Shown: positions 26,564 to 35,354, numbered from the stretch's first letter. The stretch: 64,000 nucleotides of DNA from Marinobacter sp. ELB17 (GCF_000169375.1 NZ_AAXY01000002.1:62001-126000), one strand, 5' to 3'. The notes: generated by a model from the sequence alone, not told the origin. Translations and numbers: made by a program.

Positions 26564-26968
26564 TCAGGCTGCCTGGCGTTTCTTCAGGGCAGACACCAGT
26601 TCTGCCTCGGGCCGGGAAATGCCGCAGGTGTTCATCAGGTCGTCGATATCGGCGCCAAGATCAACCAGCCTTGCGGCTTCGTCATAAGACACCCGCAGCG
26701 GATCGTTCTGGCGCATTTCTTCGATGGTGGTTCGCAGTTCGTGCAGTTGGCGTTCGCAGGCTACCAAGCGCTGGCCTACCCCCATGCCAGTGCTGGCAGT
26801 GGCATGCAGTTCGCGGCCAAGAATGTCACAGCGGCTTTTCAGCGCCACCTGCAACCCTCGCAGCTGCCGCCCTTGCAAGACAATTTGCGCCACCAGCAAA
26901 GACAGAGCTGTAGCGACCAGAATCCAGGGCACCCATTGGGGAATCTCGGCAAATACATCAGCAAACAT
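26564..26968 (-). CDS. DUF2802 membrane protein of the che cluster
   Basis: The 134-residue product has one N-terminal transmembrane helix (about 10-30), a long probable coiled coil (LQVALKSRCDILGRELHATA ... ACERQLHELRTTIEEMRQ) and a C-terminal motif (SYDEAARLVDLGADIDDLMNTCGISRPEAELVSAL) that resembles a short helix-turn-helix. This matches the DUF2802 family, found next to cheW in Pseudomonas. The ATG at 26968 has AAGGAG at the right distance, so the longer frame to 27013 is not used. It follows cheW and is the last gene of the chemotaxis block; it converges with the FlhX-like gene. Function unknown. Confidence 0.75.
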   Translation of the reverse strand: MFADVFAEIPQWVPWILVATALSLLVAQIVLQGRQLRGLQVALKSRCDILGRELHATASTGMGVGQRLVACERQLHELRTTIEEMRQNDPLRVSYDEAARLVDLGADIDDLMNTCGISRPEAELVSALKKRQAA

Positions 26969-27028
26969 AGCAACGTCTCCTTGGTGTGCGTCAGGGCGTC
27001 GATCTGCGTTCACTGCCGGCCTAAGACC

Positions 27029-27517
27029 TTACAGCGCTGAGATGTCCGCCCATTCGTGATCTGTCAGCATCTTGTCGAACTCGACCAGAATGATCAGTTC
27101 GCCATTTTTGTTACACACGCCCTGAATAAAGCGGGCACTTTCTTCGCTGCCCACATTGGGCGCGGCTTCAATTTCACTGGACTTGAGGTAAACCACCTCG
27201 GCCACCGAATCCACCAGAATACCCATCACCTGATCGGCGGACTCCATCACCACAATACGGCTGGAGTCGGTGATTTCGGCATCGTTCAAGCCAAAACGCC
27301 GACGGGTATCAATCACCGTTACCACGTTGCCGCGCAGGTTGATGATGCCCAGAACGTAGTCCGGTGAACCCGGTACCGGTGCAATCTCGCTGTAACGCAG
27401 TACTTCCTGAATCTGCATTACGTTGATGCCGTAAGTTTCATCGTCCAGACGAAAGGTCACGTACTGCAGTATCTCGTCATCTTTGGTCTGTTTTTGCTGT
27501 CCGTTTGGGGCTGCCAT
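27029..27517 (-). CDS. cheW: Chemotaxis coupling protein CheW
   Basis: Scaffold that links methyl-accepting receptors to CheA in polar arrays. The 162-residue protein is a single CheW (two SH3-like barrels) domain: LQYVTFRLDDETYGINVMQIQEVLRY, PVPGSPDYVLGIINLRGNVVTVIDTRRRFGL, and the conserved ILVDSVAEVVYL. A GGAGAT ribosome site precedes the ATG. It lies 142 bases after parP; that gap carries two hairpins and may hold a separate promoter. Confidence 0.94.
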   Translation of the reverse strand: MAAPNGQQKQTKDDEILQYVTFRLDDETYGINVMQIQEVLRYSEIAPVPGSPDYVLGIINLRGNVVTVIDTRRRFGLNDAEITDSSRIVVMESADQVMGILVDSVAEVVYLKSSEIEAAPNVGSEESARFIQGVCNKNGELIILVEFDKMLTDHEWADISAL

Positions 27518-27537
27518 TGTGTTAAATCTCCATGTGC

Positions 27538-27605
27538 GGCTGCCGTGCGGGCAGCCTGACCGTCAAAAAATCATCATTAGCGCCCCTATACGCTATTTAA
27601 GGGGC
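27538..27605 (-). other. Two hairpins in the parP-cheW gap
   Basis: One stem is GGCTGCC/GGCAGCC (27538-27544 with 27550-27556, 5-base loop). The other is GCCCCT/AGGGGC (27582-27587 with 27600-27605, 12-base loop). In the direction of transcription the second comes first, and a T6 run follows it 11 bases later. This could be a partial terminator behind parP or a leader structure of cheW; the sequence does not decide. Confidence 0.35.
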
Positions 27606-27659
27606 ATAAATCGTGCCAGCACTACCCTTTGTTAGCACTGAACGCTCGCCGGGGCCTGC

Positions 27660-28358
27660 TCAGCTTAAATCCAGGTGCTGTTCGCGCTCGGCGCGAACCA
27701 GCAGATTCGCCATGCTCTGAACGTCCAGCAGGGCGCACATCTGCTCAATCACTGTGCCAGCCAGCCATGGCCGCTTGCTACGCGACGTGCGCCAGCGCAC
27801 CTGCTGGGGGCTCAAAGTAAAAGATTGAGCTACATTATCACAAGCCAGCCCCCAATCACTGTTGTTAAGGTGTATCACAAACCGATAATTAGCGCGTGCG
27901 TTTGCCGGTGCCCGACCCGCCATAATCCACTCAGCACTGTCGACCACCCGCAGGTTTTTGTCCCGGCCCGGGCGAATACCCATATACCAAGACGGACTTC
28001 CGGGCATCGGCATTACATCGTCTTCGATGCGGTGAACGCCCCCTAGCAGCACCAAGGGCACAGCCAGCTGCAACCCTGCCACGGTAAAAATCAGACATTC
28101 AAATGGCTTTTCGGCCCACTCAGGCCTTGCCTGCGGCCCGGCTATTGGCAACAGTTTCGGGGCGGTCACGGCCTGCGCTAATGGTGCAGCAATTGCGGGC
28201 TCTGGCTTGGCCGGCAGCGGCTGCGGCTGCGGCGCTATTGCCACCGCCGGTTTGGCAACAGCCTGCGTGTCCTGCTGATGCGCCTGATCGGTGGCCGTGT
28301 GCAACAGGTCGTCCAGATAACTGGCGATGGCGGCTTGCGGGTCCGCCAGCTGTGTCAT
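27660..28358 (-). CDS. parP: CheW-like protein ParP
   Basis: The 232-residue protein has a Pro/Ala/Gln-rich N-terminal half (about 25-85) and a divergent CheW-type C-terminal domain (KPFECLIFTVAGLQLAVPLVLLGGVHRI; SPSWYMGIRPGRDKNLRVVD; LACDNVAQSFTL). The gene order parC-parP-cheW is that of the Vibrio/Pseudomonas system in which ParP binds CheA and the ParA-like ATPase to keep chemotaxis arrays at the cell pole. That function is family knowledge. Start ATG 28358 lies seven bases past the parC stop. It could also be called an auxiliary CheW. Confidence 0.78.
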   Translation of the reverse strand: MTQLADPQAAIASYLDDLLHTATDQAHQQDTQAVAKPAVAIAPQPQPLPAKPEPAIAAPLAQAVTAPKLLPIAGPQARPEWAEKPFECLIFTVAGLQLAVPLVLLGGVHRIEDDVMPMPGSPSWYMGIRPGRDKNLRVVDSAEWIMAGRAPANARANYRFVIHLNNSDWGLACDNVAQSFTLSPQQVRWRTSRSKRPWLAGTVIEQMCALLDVQSMANLLVRAEREQHLDLS

Positions 28359-28365
28359 TTTTTTG

Positions 28366-29163
28366 TCAGCCACCAGACGGCTCCAGCCAGGTACCGGTTT
28401 GCGCCAATAAATCGTCAAGCAGGCGGTGATAAGCGCGCACTCCGTGGGTGTTGACGTCTACCGCTGAGGGCACTAATCCGGCCTGGCTGGCATCACGGAA
28501 CTTTGTGTCTACCGGTATGGCAAAACGCCAAAGCTGATGCGGATAGGTATCACGCAGCAGATTCAGGCTTTTATTCGAGGCTTGGGTTCGGCGGTCAAAT
28601 AGAGTTGGCACAATGGTATAGCTCAAGGGATTTTTCTGCGAACGGCTAATCATGTGCAGCGTGTGCAACATGCGCTCAAGACCCTTAATGGCCAAAAACT
28701 CGGTTTGCACCGGAATAATCAAATGGCTTGCCGCCGCCAGGCTGTTAACCATCAGCACGCCCAATGTTGGGGTGTTATCCAGCAGCACGTAGTCAAAATC
28801 ATCCCACAGCTGCGCCAGCGCGCGGGAAATCAACAGACCCATGCCTTCAACACCTGTGACCCGCCTTTCCAGGGTTGCCAGGGCAGTGCTGGCCGGCATT
28901 AACGAAAGATTGGGCACGCCGGTGTCGGTAATCAGCTGTGCGGGCAGTCCTTCGGGTACTTTTCCCTGATGTTGAAACAGGTCAAACAGGCTGTGCTTGA
29001 GGCGGTCCGGATCATAGCCAAACCAGCTGGTAAGCGAACCGTGCGGATCCATATCCAGCATCAGCACACGCTTGCCACGGCTGGCCAACAGGTCGCCCAA
29101 GGCAACCACGGTGGTGGTTTTACCCACCCCGCCTTTTTGATTGGCCACTGCCCAAATTCGCAC
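28366..29163 (-). CDS. parC: ParA-like ATPase ParC of the chemotaxis locus
   Basis: Walker-type ATPase of the ParA/MinD family; not topoisomerase IV ParC. The start is the GTG at 29163, with AGGAGG eight bases upstream (positions around 29171-29176); the longer reading frame has no such site. From there it is 265 residues, MRIWAVANQKGGVGKTT with the deviant Walker A at 9-17, DMDPHGSLTSWFGYD, and DYVLLDNTPTLGVLMVNSL. In Vibrio and Pseudomonas the homologue positions chemotaxis arrays at the flagellated pole. It lies between motD and parP; a perfect hairpin is found in its leader. Confidence 0.84.
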   Translation of the reverse strand: MRIWAVANQKGGVGKTTTVVALGDLLASRGKRVLMLDMDPHGSLTSWFGYDPDRLKHSLFDLFQHQGKVPEGLPAQLITDTGVPNLSLMPASTALATLERRVTGVEGMGLLISRALAQLWDDFDYVLLDNTPTLGVLMVNSLAAASHLIIPVQTEFLAIKGLERMLHTLHMISRSQKNPLSYTIVPTLFDRRTQASNKSLNLLRDTYPHQLWRFAIPVDTKFRDASQAGLVPSAVDVNTHGVRAYHRLLDDLLAQTGTWLEPSGG

Positions 29164-29196
29164 GTTTGATCCTCCTGCCTGTCCTCGGCATTTCAC

Positions 29197-29214
29197 ACGG
29201 CAATAGATTGCCGT
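29197..29214 (-). other. Hairpin in the leader of parC
   Basis: ACGGCAA-TAGA-TTGCCGT forms a perfect 7-bp stem with a 4-base loop, ending 34 bases upstream of the GTG of parC and 75 bases past the motD stop. No T-run follows in the direction of transcription. It may attenuate read-through from motCD or protect the mRNA. Confidence 0.4.
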
Positions 29215-29288
29215 TATGTTGTGTTTCGCTACTGAAAAAGCGCTGCTCACTGTTTTTTAAAAGAAAGACTACAGAAATCGTGCCAAGT

Positions 29289-30074
29289 TCAGCGTATGGC
29301 ATCGCGAATGCTGGCATCGCGGGAAATCAGCAGCACCACGCGACGATTACGGCGACGGCCTTCGTCGGTATCGTTGCGTGCCACTGGCTGATGCTCGCCA
29401 TACCCCACCGCAGCCAGCCGCGCCGGGTCTATACCATCCATCACCAGCATGCGCACCAAAACCGACGCGCGGGCAGCCGAAAGCTCCCAGTTTGACGGAA
29501 AGCGGCCACTGCGAATGGACTGATTATCGGTAAAACCTTCAATGCGAATGGCGTTGTCAGTGTCGCGCAGCACGCCCGCAATTTTTTCCATCACTGCGAA
29601 GGAGTCGTAATGAGGTTCAGCGTCGCCGCTGCCAAACAACAGGCTGTTGGGCAAATTCAGCTGCAACCACTCATCATCTGCGTTCAGGGATATCACGCCC
29701 CCCTCAATCAGTGCACTAAACTCCTGCCCGAGCTGGCCGGCCAGCTCCTGAAGCGCACGCGACCGGCTGGCGTTGTCTGGTGCTGGCAAACTGAGAGGTG
29801 CTTCGGTAACCACCGGCGCGATAACGGCATCGGTGTCACTGCGCCCACCAGCAACCGGCTGTTCGCCAACGGTAATAGGCACAACCGAGCGTTCCGGCGC
29901 GTTGAAAACACCAGTCAAGGTATTCGACAGCACCTTGTATTTGCCCTCGTTAACCGAAGACACCGAATACATCACCACAAAAAACGCGAACAACAGGGTA
30001 ATGAAGTCGGCGTATGAGATTAGCCAACGCTCTTTATGATGAAAATCATCTTGGGGGGGTTTGCGGCGTCGCAT
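29289..30074 (-). CDS. motD: Flagellar stator protein MotD (MotB family)
   Basis: Stator B subunit, proton-driven type. The 261 residues start at ATG 30074 (TTG two codons upstream is in frame). A basic cytoplasmic tail MRRRKPP is followed by one transmembrane helix with the ion-carrying Asp23 in ISYADFITLLFAFFVVMYS. The C-terminal OmpA-type peptidoglycan-binding domain reads IRIEGFTDNQSI, NWELSAARASVLVRML and RLAAVGYGEHQPVA. Together with MotC it forms the second stator pair typical of Pseudomonas; a MotAB pair is expected elsewhere in the genome. Confidence 0.92.
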   Translation of the reverse strand: MRRRKPPQDDFHHKERWLISYADFITLLFAFFVVMYSVSSVNEGKYKVLSNTLTGVFNAPERSVVPITVGEQPVAGGRSDTDAVIAPVVTEAPLSLPAPDNASRSRALQELAGQLGQEFSALIEGGVISLNADDEWLQLNLPNSLLFGSGDAEPHYDSFAVMEKIAGVLRDTDNAIRIEGFTDNQSIRSGRFPSNWELSAARASVLVRMLVMDGIDPARLAAVGYGEHQPVARNDTDEGRRRNRRVVLLISRDASIRDAIR

Positions 30075-30090
30075 AAGCAATTAACACTCG

Positions 30091-30834
30091 CTACCAGGGA
30101 AGAAATCCACGCAAGCGGATTTCGATGGATTTAGGGTTTTCACCTTCAGCGATGGCAATAAGGCCTTCGATCATCATGTCTTCGTAGCGGGTGCGCTCGC
30201 GCACCAGCCCGCGCAGCTTATTGGCCACCGGGAAAAAAAGCAGGTTAGCCAACGCCACCCCATAGATGGTGGCAACAAAAGCGGTGGCTATACCGCTGCC
30301 CAGTGACTCCGGGTCTTCCAGGTTGGTCATTACCTGAATTAGCCCCATCACCGCGCCGATAATGCCGATGGTGGGCGAATAGCCGCCCATGGCTTCAAAC
30401 ACCCGCGCCGAATCCAGATCCCGCTGCTCTCGGGTTTCCAGCTCTACTTCCATGATGCTGCGAATGGTGTTGCTTTCGGCACCGTCAACCAACAGCAGCA
30501 AGCCTTTTTGCACAAACCGCTCCGGCTCGCTTTCTGCTAGCCCCTCAAGCCCCAGAAGGCCTTTTTTGCGGGCAATAACGCTCCAGTTCACAACTTTGTC
30601 GAGGCCGTCTTCCAGGCTGACAAACGGCGGCACAAATACCCAGCGGGATTGGCTGAACGCATGCTTCAGCACCGGCCAGGAGGTCTGCAGTATCGTGGCC
30701 GCCAGGGTACCGCCAATAACAATCAGCGCCGCCGGCGCGTTGAACAACGACGCAAGCGCACCGCCTTCCAGTAGATTACCCCCCAAAATGGCTACAAACG
30801 CCAAGATAACGCCAAGAAGGCTAAGCACATCCAT
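30091..30834 (-). CDS. motC: Flagellar stator protein MotC (MotA/PomA family)
   Basis: Stator A subunit that couples ion flow to FliG. The 247 residues have four membrane segments (about 4-25, 30-50, 150-170 and 180-200), with the typical GGTLAATILQ near the second and GYSPTIGIIGAVMGLIQVMTNLEDP at the third. A cytoplasmic loop between segments 2 and 3 contains charged residues for rotor contact. The ATG overlaps the cheB stop by one base (TGATG), and 16 bases separate it from motD. Confidence 0.92.
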   Translation of the reverse strand: MDVLSLLGVILAFVAILGGNLLEGGALASLFNAPAALIVIGGTLAATILQTSWPVLKHAFSQSRWVFVPPFVSLEDGLDKVVNWSVIARKKGLLGLEGLAESEPERFVQKGLLLLVDGAESNTIRSIMEVELETREQRDLDSARVFEAMGGYSPTIGIIGAVMGLIQVMTNLEDPESLGSGIATAFVATIYGVALANLLFFPVANKLRGLVRERTRYEDMMIEGLIAIAEGENPKSIEIRLRGFLPW

Positions 30835-31964
30835 CAGCTGACTCCATCTTTAAGCCGCTGGCAAACGTCGTTCAGCGCCAGAATTTCGTCACTCAGGCCG
30901 GCTTTAGCCACGGCCATGGGCATGCCGTAAATCACCGAGCTTTTTTCATCCTGCGACCACACAATCGAGCCGCTCTGTTTCATCATGCGACAGCCTTCCC
31001 GGCCATCTGCGCCCATGCCTGTTAGAACAATACCCAAAGTTTTACCGGGAAAGCTGCGTGCCAGCGAACCAAAGGTGACATCTACCGAAGGTTTGTAATT
31101 GAGCCGATCATCGCCGGGTAATATACGTACCCGGCCTTGGCCACCGCGGTTTTCCACCATCATTTGTTTGCCGCCGGGTGCCAGCAAAGCCAGGCCGGGG
31201 CGCAACACATCACCGTCTTCCGCCTGGCGCACCTGTATTTGGCAAGACCGGTTCAACCGCTCGGCAAAAGCCGGGGTAAAACTGGCGGGCATGTGTTGCA
31301 CCAGAATCAGCGGTGCGGGAAAGCTGGCAGGCAGGCCGATGAGCACGTTCTGCAGGGCCACCGGGCCACCGGTAGAGGTGCCGATCGCCACCACTGTAAA
31401 GTGCCTGGATGGTGTACGCCGGTGATGGCGCTCCGGACTGGCAACCGCTGCTGCAGCCGCGGGGCGCCGCTGTACCGCTGGAGTCGCGGCGCGGTCAGTC
31501 GCAGGCGTAGCCCCAACCGATGCCACTGGTGGCTCATGGGCGCGAGTGCTCCCAGAGCTGCTGGGGCGACTACGGGCAATACTAACAACACGTTCTACCA
31601 ATATTTTTTGTAACTGACTGCTGTTACCGGCAATTTCTTCGAAATTCTTGGGCAGGAAATCCACGGCTCCAGCTTCCAGCGCATCCAGGGTGACCCGCGC
31701 ACCATCATAAGTAAGCGAAGAAAACATCAGCACCGGTATCGGGTGTCTGCGCAGTATTTCCCGCACGGCCGTAATCCCGTCCATGACCGGCATTTCATAA
31801 TCCATGGTAATCACGTCAGGATGCAGTTTCTCTGCTTGCTCTACGGCTTCGCGGCCGTTGCTTGCGGTGCCAACAACGGTGATCTGGCCAGACGCACCAA
31901 GGATTTCACTCAGGCGTTTACGAAAGAAACTGGAATCATCAACAATCAGCACAGAAACCGTCAT
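30834..31964 (-). CDS. cheB: Chemotaxis methylesterase CheB
   Basis: Response regulator with glutamate methylesterase/amidase activity that resets receptors. The 376 residues have an N-terminal receiver domain (VLIVDDSSFFRKRL; phosphoacceptor in VITMDYEMPVMDG), a long Ala/Pro/Arg-rich linker (about 130-190), and the catalytic domain with the serine in GTSTGGP, histidine in LVQHMPASFTPAF and aspartate in GMGADGREG. A strong GGAGGAGTAA ribosome site precedes the ATG. It follows cheA after a 95-base gap and is coupled to motC. No cheR is present in this window. Confidence 0.94.
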   Translation of the reverse strand: MTVSVLIVDDSSFFRKRLSEILGASGQITVVGTASNGREAVEQAEKLHPDVITMDYEMPVMDGITAVREILRRHPIPVLMFSSLTYDGARVTLDALEAGAVDFLPKNFEEIAGNSSQLQKILVERVVSIARSRPSSSGSTRAHEPPVASVGATPATDRAATPAVQRRPAAAAAVASPERHHRRTPSRHFTVVAIGTSTGGPVALQNVLIGLPASFPAPLILVQHMPASFTPAFAERLNRSCQIQVRQAEDGDVLRPGLALLAPGGKQMMVENRGGQGRVRILPGDDRLNYKPSVDVTFGSLARSFPGKTLGIVLTGMGADGREGCRMMKQSGSIVWSQDEKSSVIYGMPMAVAKAGLSDEILALNDVCQRLKDGVS

Positions 31965-32059
31965 TTACTCCTCCGGGCTATGCCTGCCGCCCGCCAAGCC
32001 GGCGGCCGTTCGACAATTAATCGACGATTAATCAACAATGGATCGGCGATGTATCGGCG

Positions 32060-34102
32060 TTAACTGTAATGTTGCAGCAAACTGGGCACATCGATAATCA
32101 GCGCGATCCGACCATCGCCGGTAATGGTAGCGCCAGCCATACCCGGCGTACCCAACAGCCCGCGCCCGAGAGGTTTAATCACCACTTCTTCCTGGCCTAC
32201 CAGCTGGTCAACCACGAACCCGACCTGGCGGGTACCCATAGACACAATCACCACGTGGCCGTTTTCCGGCTCAACGTTTCCAGCACCGCCACGAATGAGC
32301 CAACGCTTGATGTGAAACAGCGGGAATACCTTGTCGCGCACCACAACACACTCGCGACCATCTACCACGTTGGTCTTGCTCAAATTAAGGTGGAATATTT
32401 CCACCACGTTAACCAATGGCAGTGCGAACGACTGGTCAGCAAGCATAATCATCAGCGTAGGCATGATGGCCAGAGTCAGTGGCACTTTGATCACAATGCT
32501 TGAGCCTTCGCCCAGCTTTGACACCACGCTTAGCTGGCCGTTGAGCTGGCTGATTTTTGTTTTCACCACATCCATACCCACACCACGGCCAGACACATCG
32601 GAAATCTGGTCTTTGGTGGAAAAACCGGCGGCAAATATCAGGTTGTAGCATTCCTGATCGGTCAGCCGGTCGGCGCCATCCTGGTCATACATGCCCTTTT
32701 CGACTGCTTTTCGGCGCAACACGTCGGCGTTCATGCCGGCGCCATCGTCGGTGATCAACAGCAGGATGTGATCACCCTCTTGCTCCGCCGACAAGGTAAT
32801 GGTGCCGACTCTGGGCTTACCGGCCCGTTCCCGCTCTGCCGGGCTTTCAATGCCGTGGTCCACCGAGTTGCGCACCAAGTGCACCAACGGATCCGACAAT
32901 GCTTCCACCAGATTTTTGTCGAGATCGGTGTCTTCGCCGTGCATCACCAGATTGATTTCTTTTTTCAGGCTGCGAGCAAGGTCACGTACCACCCGCGGGA
33001 AACGACCAAACACTTTCTTGATGGGCTGCATGCGGGTTTGCATGACAGCAGCCTGCAGGTCGGTGGTGACCACAGCCAGATTGGCCACTGCTTTGTGCAT
33101 CTGCTCGTCTTCGCTTTGATCACCCAGGCGTTGCAGGCGGTTTCGCACCAGCACCAACTCGCCCACCATATTCATGATGTCGTCCAAGCGTTTAGTATCT
33201 ACCCGCACGCTGGTTTCCGAAGCGGCATGGGCAGCATCGCGGGCCGGCGCTTTGGCTTGTGCCGGTTCGGCTGGAGCTTTGGCCACTGCTGGAACCTTGG
33301 CTGGTTCCGGCTTTTTAGCGGGCGCTGGCGCGGCGGACGCGGCCGCAACGACTGCTTTCGGGCTGCCGCCCTTACCGTGAAGCTGGTCCAGCAGTGCTTC
33401 GAATTCGTCGTCAGAGATATCGGTTGGCTGGGCACTGCTCGTCTCAGCCGCGGTTTCTTTGGCGGCTGCCGGCGCGACCGGGGCGCCGGCGAACTGGCCT
33501 TTGCCGTGAAGCTGATCAAGAAGAGCTTCGAATTCGTCGTCGTTGATGTCGCCATCGCCACTTGCAACCGGGCTAGCCGCACTGGTTTCGCTGGCAGCCG
33601 CTGACGCTGTTTCGTCGCCGTTCAGGGCGTCGAGCAGCTGTTCGAATTCGTCATCGGTAATGTCGCCCTGATCAGCGCTGGCGGGCGCAGCTGAATGGAT
33701 CGTAGCTTCGCCTTCAGGCAATGCCAGCTGATCCAGCCGTTCAATCAGTTCCTGCGGCGCCGGCGTGGGCACTTCGCGCTGACGCACCTCTTCGAACATG
33801 GCATTCACGTTGTCCAGGGTTTCCAGGACTACGTCCATCAGCTCAGAGGTTACTTTGCGCTTGTGGTTGCGCAGGGTGTCGAATACGTTTTCCGCCGAGT
33901 GACAGCAGTTTACCAGGGCATCTAACCGCAAGAAGCCTGCTCCGCCTTTGACCGTGTGAAAACCACGGAAGATGGCATTCAGCAAATTGCTGTCGTCAGG
34001 ATTCTGCTCCAGGTCCACGAGCTGCTCAGACAACAGCTCAAGAATCTCACCGGCTTCAACCAGAAAGTCCTGCAGGATTTCTTCATCGCCGTCAAACGAC
34101 AT
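32060..34102 (-). CDS. cheA: Chemotaxis histidine kinase CheA
   Basis: Central kinase that phosphorylates CheY and CheB. The 680 residues run: Hpt domain with phosphorylated His49 (FHTVKGGAGF); a linker of about 185 residues; dimerisation domain (from about 297, RVDTKRLDDIMNMVGELVLVRNRL); HATPase domain (LVHLVRNSVDHGIE, DDGAGMN, GRGVGMDVVK); and a C-terminal CheW-like domain. No folded P2 domain is apparent. In its place the linker holds three near-identical acidic motifs at 147-162, 185-202 and 228-245 (DI-x-DDEFExLLDxLHGKG), separated by Ala/Pro-rich spacers. These resemble the CheY-binding peptide of FliM and the end of CheZ (see findings). It lies between cheZ and cheB. Confidence 0.95.
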   Translation of the reverse strand: MSFDGDEEILQDFLVEAGEILELLSEQLVDLEQNPDDSNLLNAIFRGFHTVKGGAGFLRLDALVNCCHSAENVFDTLRNHKRKVTSELMDVVLETLDNVNAMFEEVRQREVPTPAPQELIERLDQLALPEGEATIHSAAPASADQGDITDDEFEQLLDALNGDETASAAASETSAASPVASGDGDINDDEFEALLDQLHGKGQFAGAPVAPAAAKETAAETSSAQPTDISDDEFEALLDQLHGKGGSPKAVVAAASAAPAPAKKPEPAKVPAVAKAPAEPAQAKAPARDAAHAASETSVRVDTKRLDDIMNMVGELVLVRNRLQRLGDQSEDEQMHKAVANLAVVTTDLQAAVMQTRMQPIKKVFGRFPRVVRDLARSLKKEINLVMHGEDTDLDKNLVEALSDPLVHLVRNSVDHGIESPAERERAGKPRVGTITLSAEQEGDHILLLITDDGAGMNADVLRRKAVEKGMYDQDGADRLTDQECYNLIFAAGFSTKDQISDVSGRGVGMDVVKTKISQLNGQLSVVSKLGEGSSIVIKVPLTLAIMPTLMIMLADQSFALPLVNVVEIFHLNLSKTNVVDGRECVVVRDKVFPLFHIKRWLIRGGAGNVEPENGHVVIVSMGTRQVGFVVDQLVGQEEVVIKPLGRGLLGTPGMAGATITGDGRIALIIDVPSLLQHYS

Positions 34103-34118
34103 GTTTGTTCCTCATTGC

Positions 34119-34904
34119 TCAGAAACCAAGACTGGACAACAGGTCATCCACGTCATCCTGACCAGACAACACATCTTTGCGTTGTTCTGGCATTATTTGC
34201 GGACCCACACCCTGCTCAGCCGAGGGCTGATTGTCCTCAATCTGGTGCACTGTGCCGGTCAACTGGTCTACGTGGCCGGCCATCACCACCAGGCTCACCA
34301 GGTTGTCTTCCACTTTACGCACAAGGGTGATCACATTTTGAATCACTTGACCTGTCAGGTCTTGATAATCCTGAGCCAACAAAACTTCTGAGAGGTTACC
34401 GTACAGTTTGCCAGCGTCGGTGCTCAACGCCACCAAAAACTGGTCCATGCGAGCGTGCAACTCGCGAAATTCTGTCGGTTCCATGTCCCGCCGCCGCAGG
34501 CGCTGCCACTGCTGGTGCAGATCTTGGGCTTCGTCTTGCAAATGACGGGCGACCGGCATGCTTTCTTCTACCAGATCCATGGTGCGATTCGCCGCCTCGC
34601 CAGTCATTTTCACCACGTATTCCAGGCGATCAGAAGCGTCGGTCATTTTTGACAGAGCTTCTTGCTGTTCGGGGTTGCGCGGATCAATCTGAAAATTACG
34701 CCTGGCTTCGTGCAGGCTGCGGGTTAGCCGCCCTACTTCGTGGTACAGGCCCTGATTTCGCACTTCTGCAAGCTCGCTGATCATCGCCATAGCGCGGGAA
34801 TAATCGCCCGCATGCACGCTCTCAACCAGCTGTTCGGACTGTTGCTTTAATTTTGCCGTCAGCTCTGGTTCCAGGGCATGGCGCTCGTCTGTTGACTTGC
34901 TCAT
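34119..34904 (-). CDS. cheZ: CheY-phosphate phosphatase CheZ
   Basis: Dephosphorylates CheY-P to terminate the signal. The 261-residue protein is mostly long helices that form a four-helix bundle dimer. The catalytic motif is in LLAQDYQDLTGQVIQNVI (the DxxxQ arrangement with the attacking-water Gln). The C-terminal tail SGQDDVDDLLSSLGF is the CheY-binding peptide. It sits between cheY and cheA with 16-28-base gaps, in one transcription unit. Confidence 0.93.
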   Translation of the reverse strand: MSKSTDERHALEPELTAKLKQQSEQLVESVHAGDYSRAMAMISELAEVRNQGLYHEVGRLTRSLHEARRNFQIDPRNPEQQEALSKMTDASDRLEYVVKMTGEAANRTMDLVEESMPVARHLQDEAQDLHQQWQRLRRRDMEPTEFRELHARMDQFLVALSTDAGKLYGNLSEVLLAQDYQDLTGQVIQNVITLVRKVEDNLVSLVVMAGHVDQLTGTVHQIEDNQPSAEQGVGPQIMPEQRKDVLSGQDDVDDLLSSLGF

Positions 34905-34924
34905 GGCTTGTATCCACTCCCCGG

Positions 34925-35296
34925 TTACTGAATTCGCTCAAAGATTTTTTCGATTTTTTCTTTGAGAACGGCGGCAGTGAACGGCTTTATAATGTAGCCG
35001 TTCACACCGGCCTGCGCCGCAGCGACAATCTGGTCGCGCTTGGCTTCGGCCGTCACCATCAGGATCGGCAGGGTTTTCAGCTGATCGTCGGCGCGAACAT
35101 TCTTGAGCAGGTCAAAACCGGACATGCCGGGCATATTCCAGTCGGTCACCAGAAAGTCGTACTTGCCGGTTTTCAGCATAGGCATTGCCGTATTGCCATC
35201 GTCGGCTTCGTCGGTGTTGGTGAAGCCCAAGTCACGCAGCAGGTTTTTGATAATGCGCCGCATCGTGGAAAAATCGTCCACAATGAGGATTTTCAT
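34925..35296 (-). CDS. cheY: Chemotaxis response regulator CheY
   Basis: Single-domain receiver that binds FliM when phosphorylated. From ATG 35296 it has 123 residues, with acidic pocket Asp7/Asp8, phosphoacceptor Asp52 (TDWNMPGM), Thr82 and Lys105 (KPFT). The longer frame to 35362 has no support from homologues. A TTG four codons upstream (35308) has GGAGG five bases before it and is a possible alternative start. The sequence is of the Pseudomonas cluster I type. Gap to fliA is 89 bases and contains a strong hairpin. Confidence 0.94.
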   Translation of the reverse strand: MKILIVDDFSTMRRIIKNLLRDLGFTNTDEADDGNTAMPMLKTGKYDFLVTDWNMPGMSGFDLLKNVRADDQLKTLPILMVTAEAKRDQIVAAAQAGVNGYIIKPFTAAVLKEKIEKIFERIQ

Positions 35297-35354
35297 ATTT
35301 TTGTCCAAGAGGACCTCCAATCGGTGAAATCTAGTCGAATCTCGTTGCATCACT

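Noticed and set aside
26546-26580. Inverted repeat AACGCCA ... TGGCGTT between convergent FlhX-like and DUF2802 genes
   Set aside because: Loop of 21 bases and arms inside the ends of both genes; no T-run. Too weak to report as a terminator.
32768-33604. 278-codon plus-strand frame with Gly/Phe/Arg repeats
   Set aside because: It is the antisense of the CheA repeat region and mirrors those repeats.
35306-35340. CCGATT-like element upstream of cheY as a sigma-28 promoter
   Set aside because: Only part of the -10 GCCGATAA fits and there is no TAAA-type -35 at the right distance.
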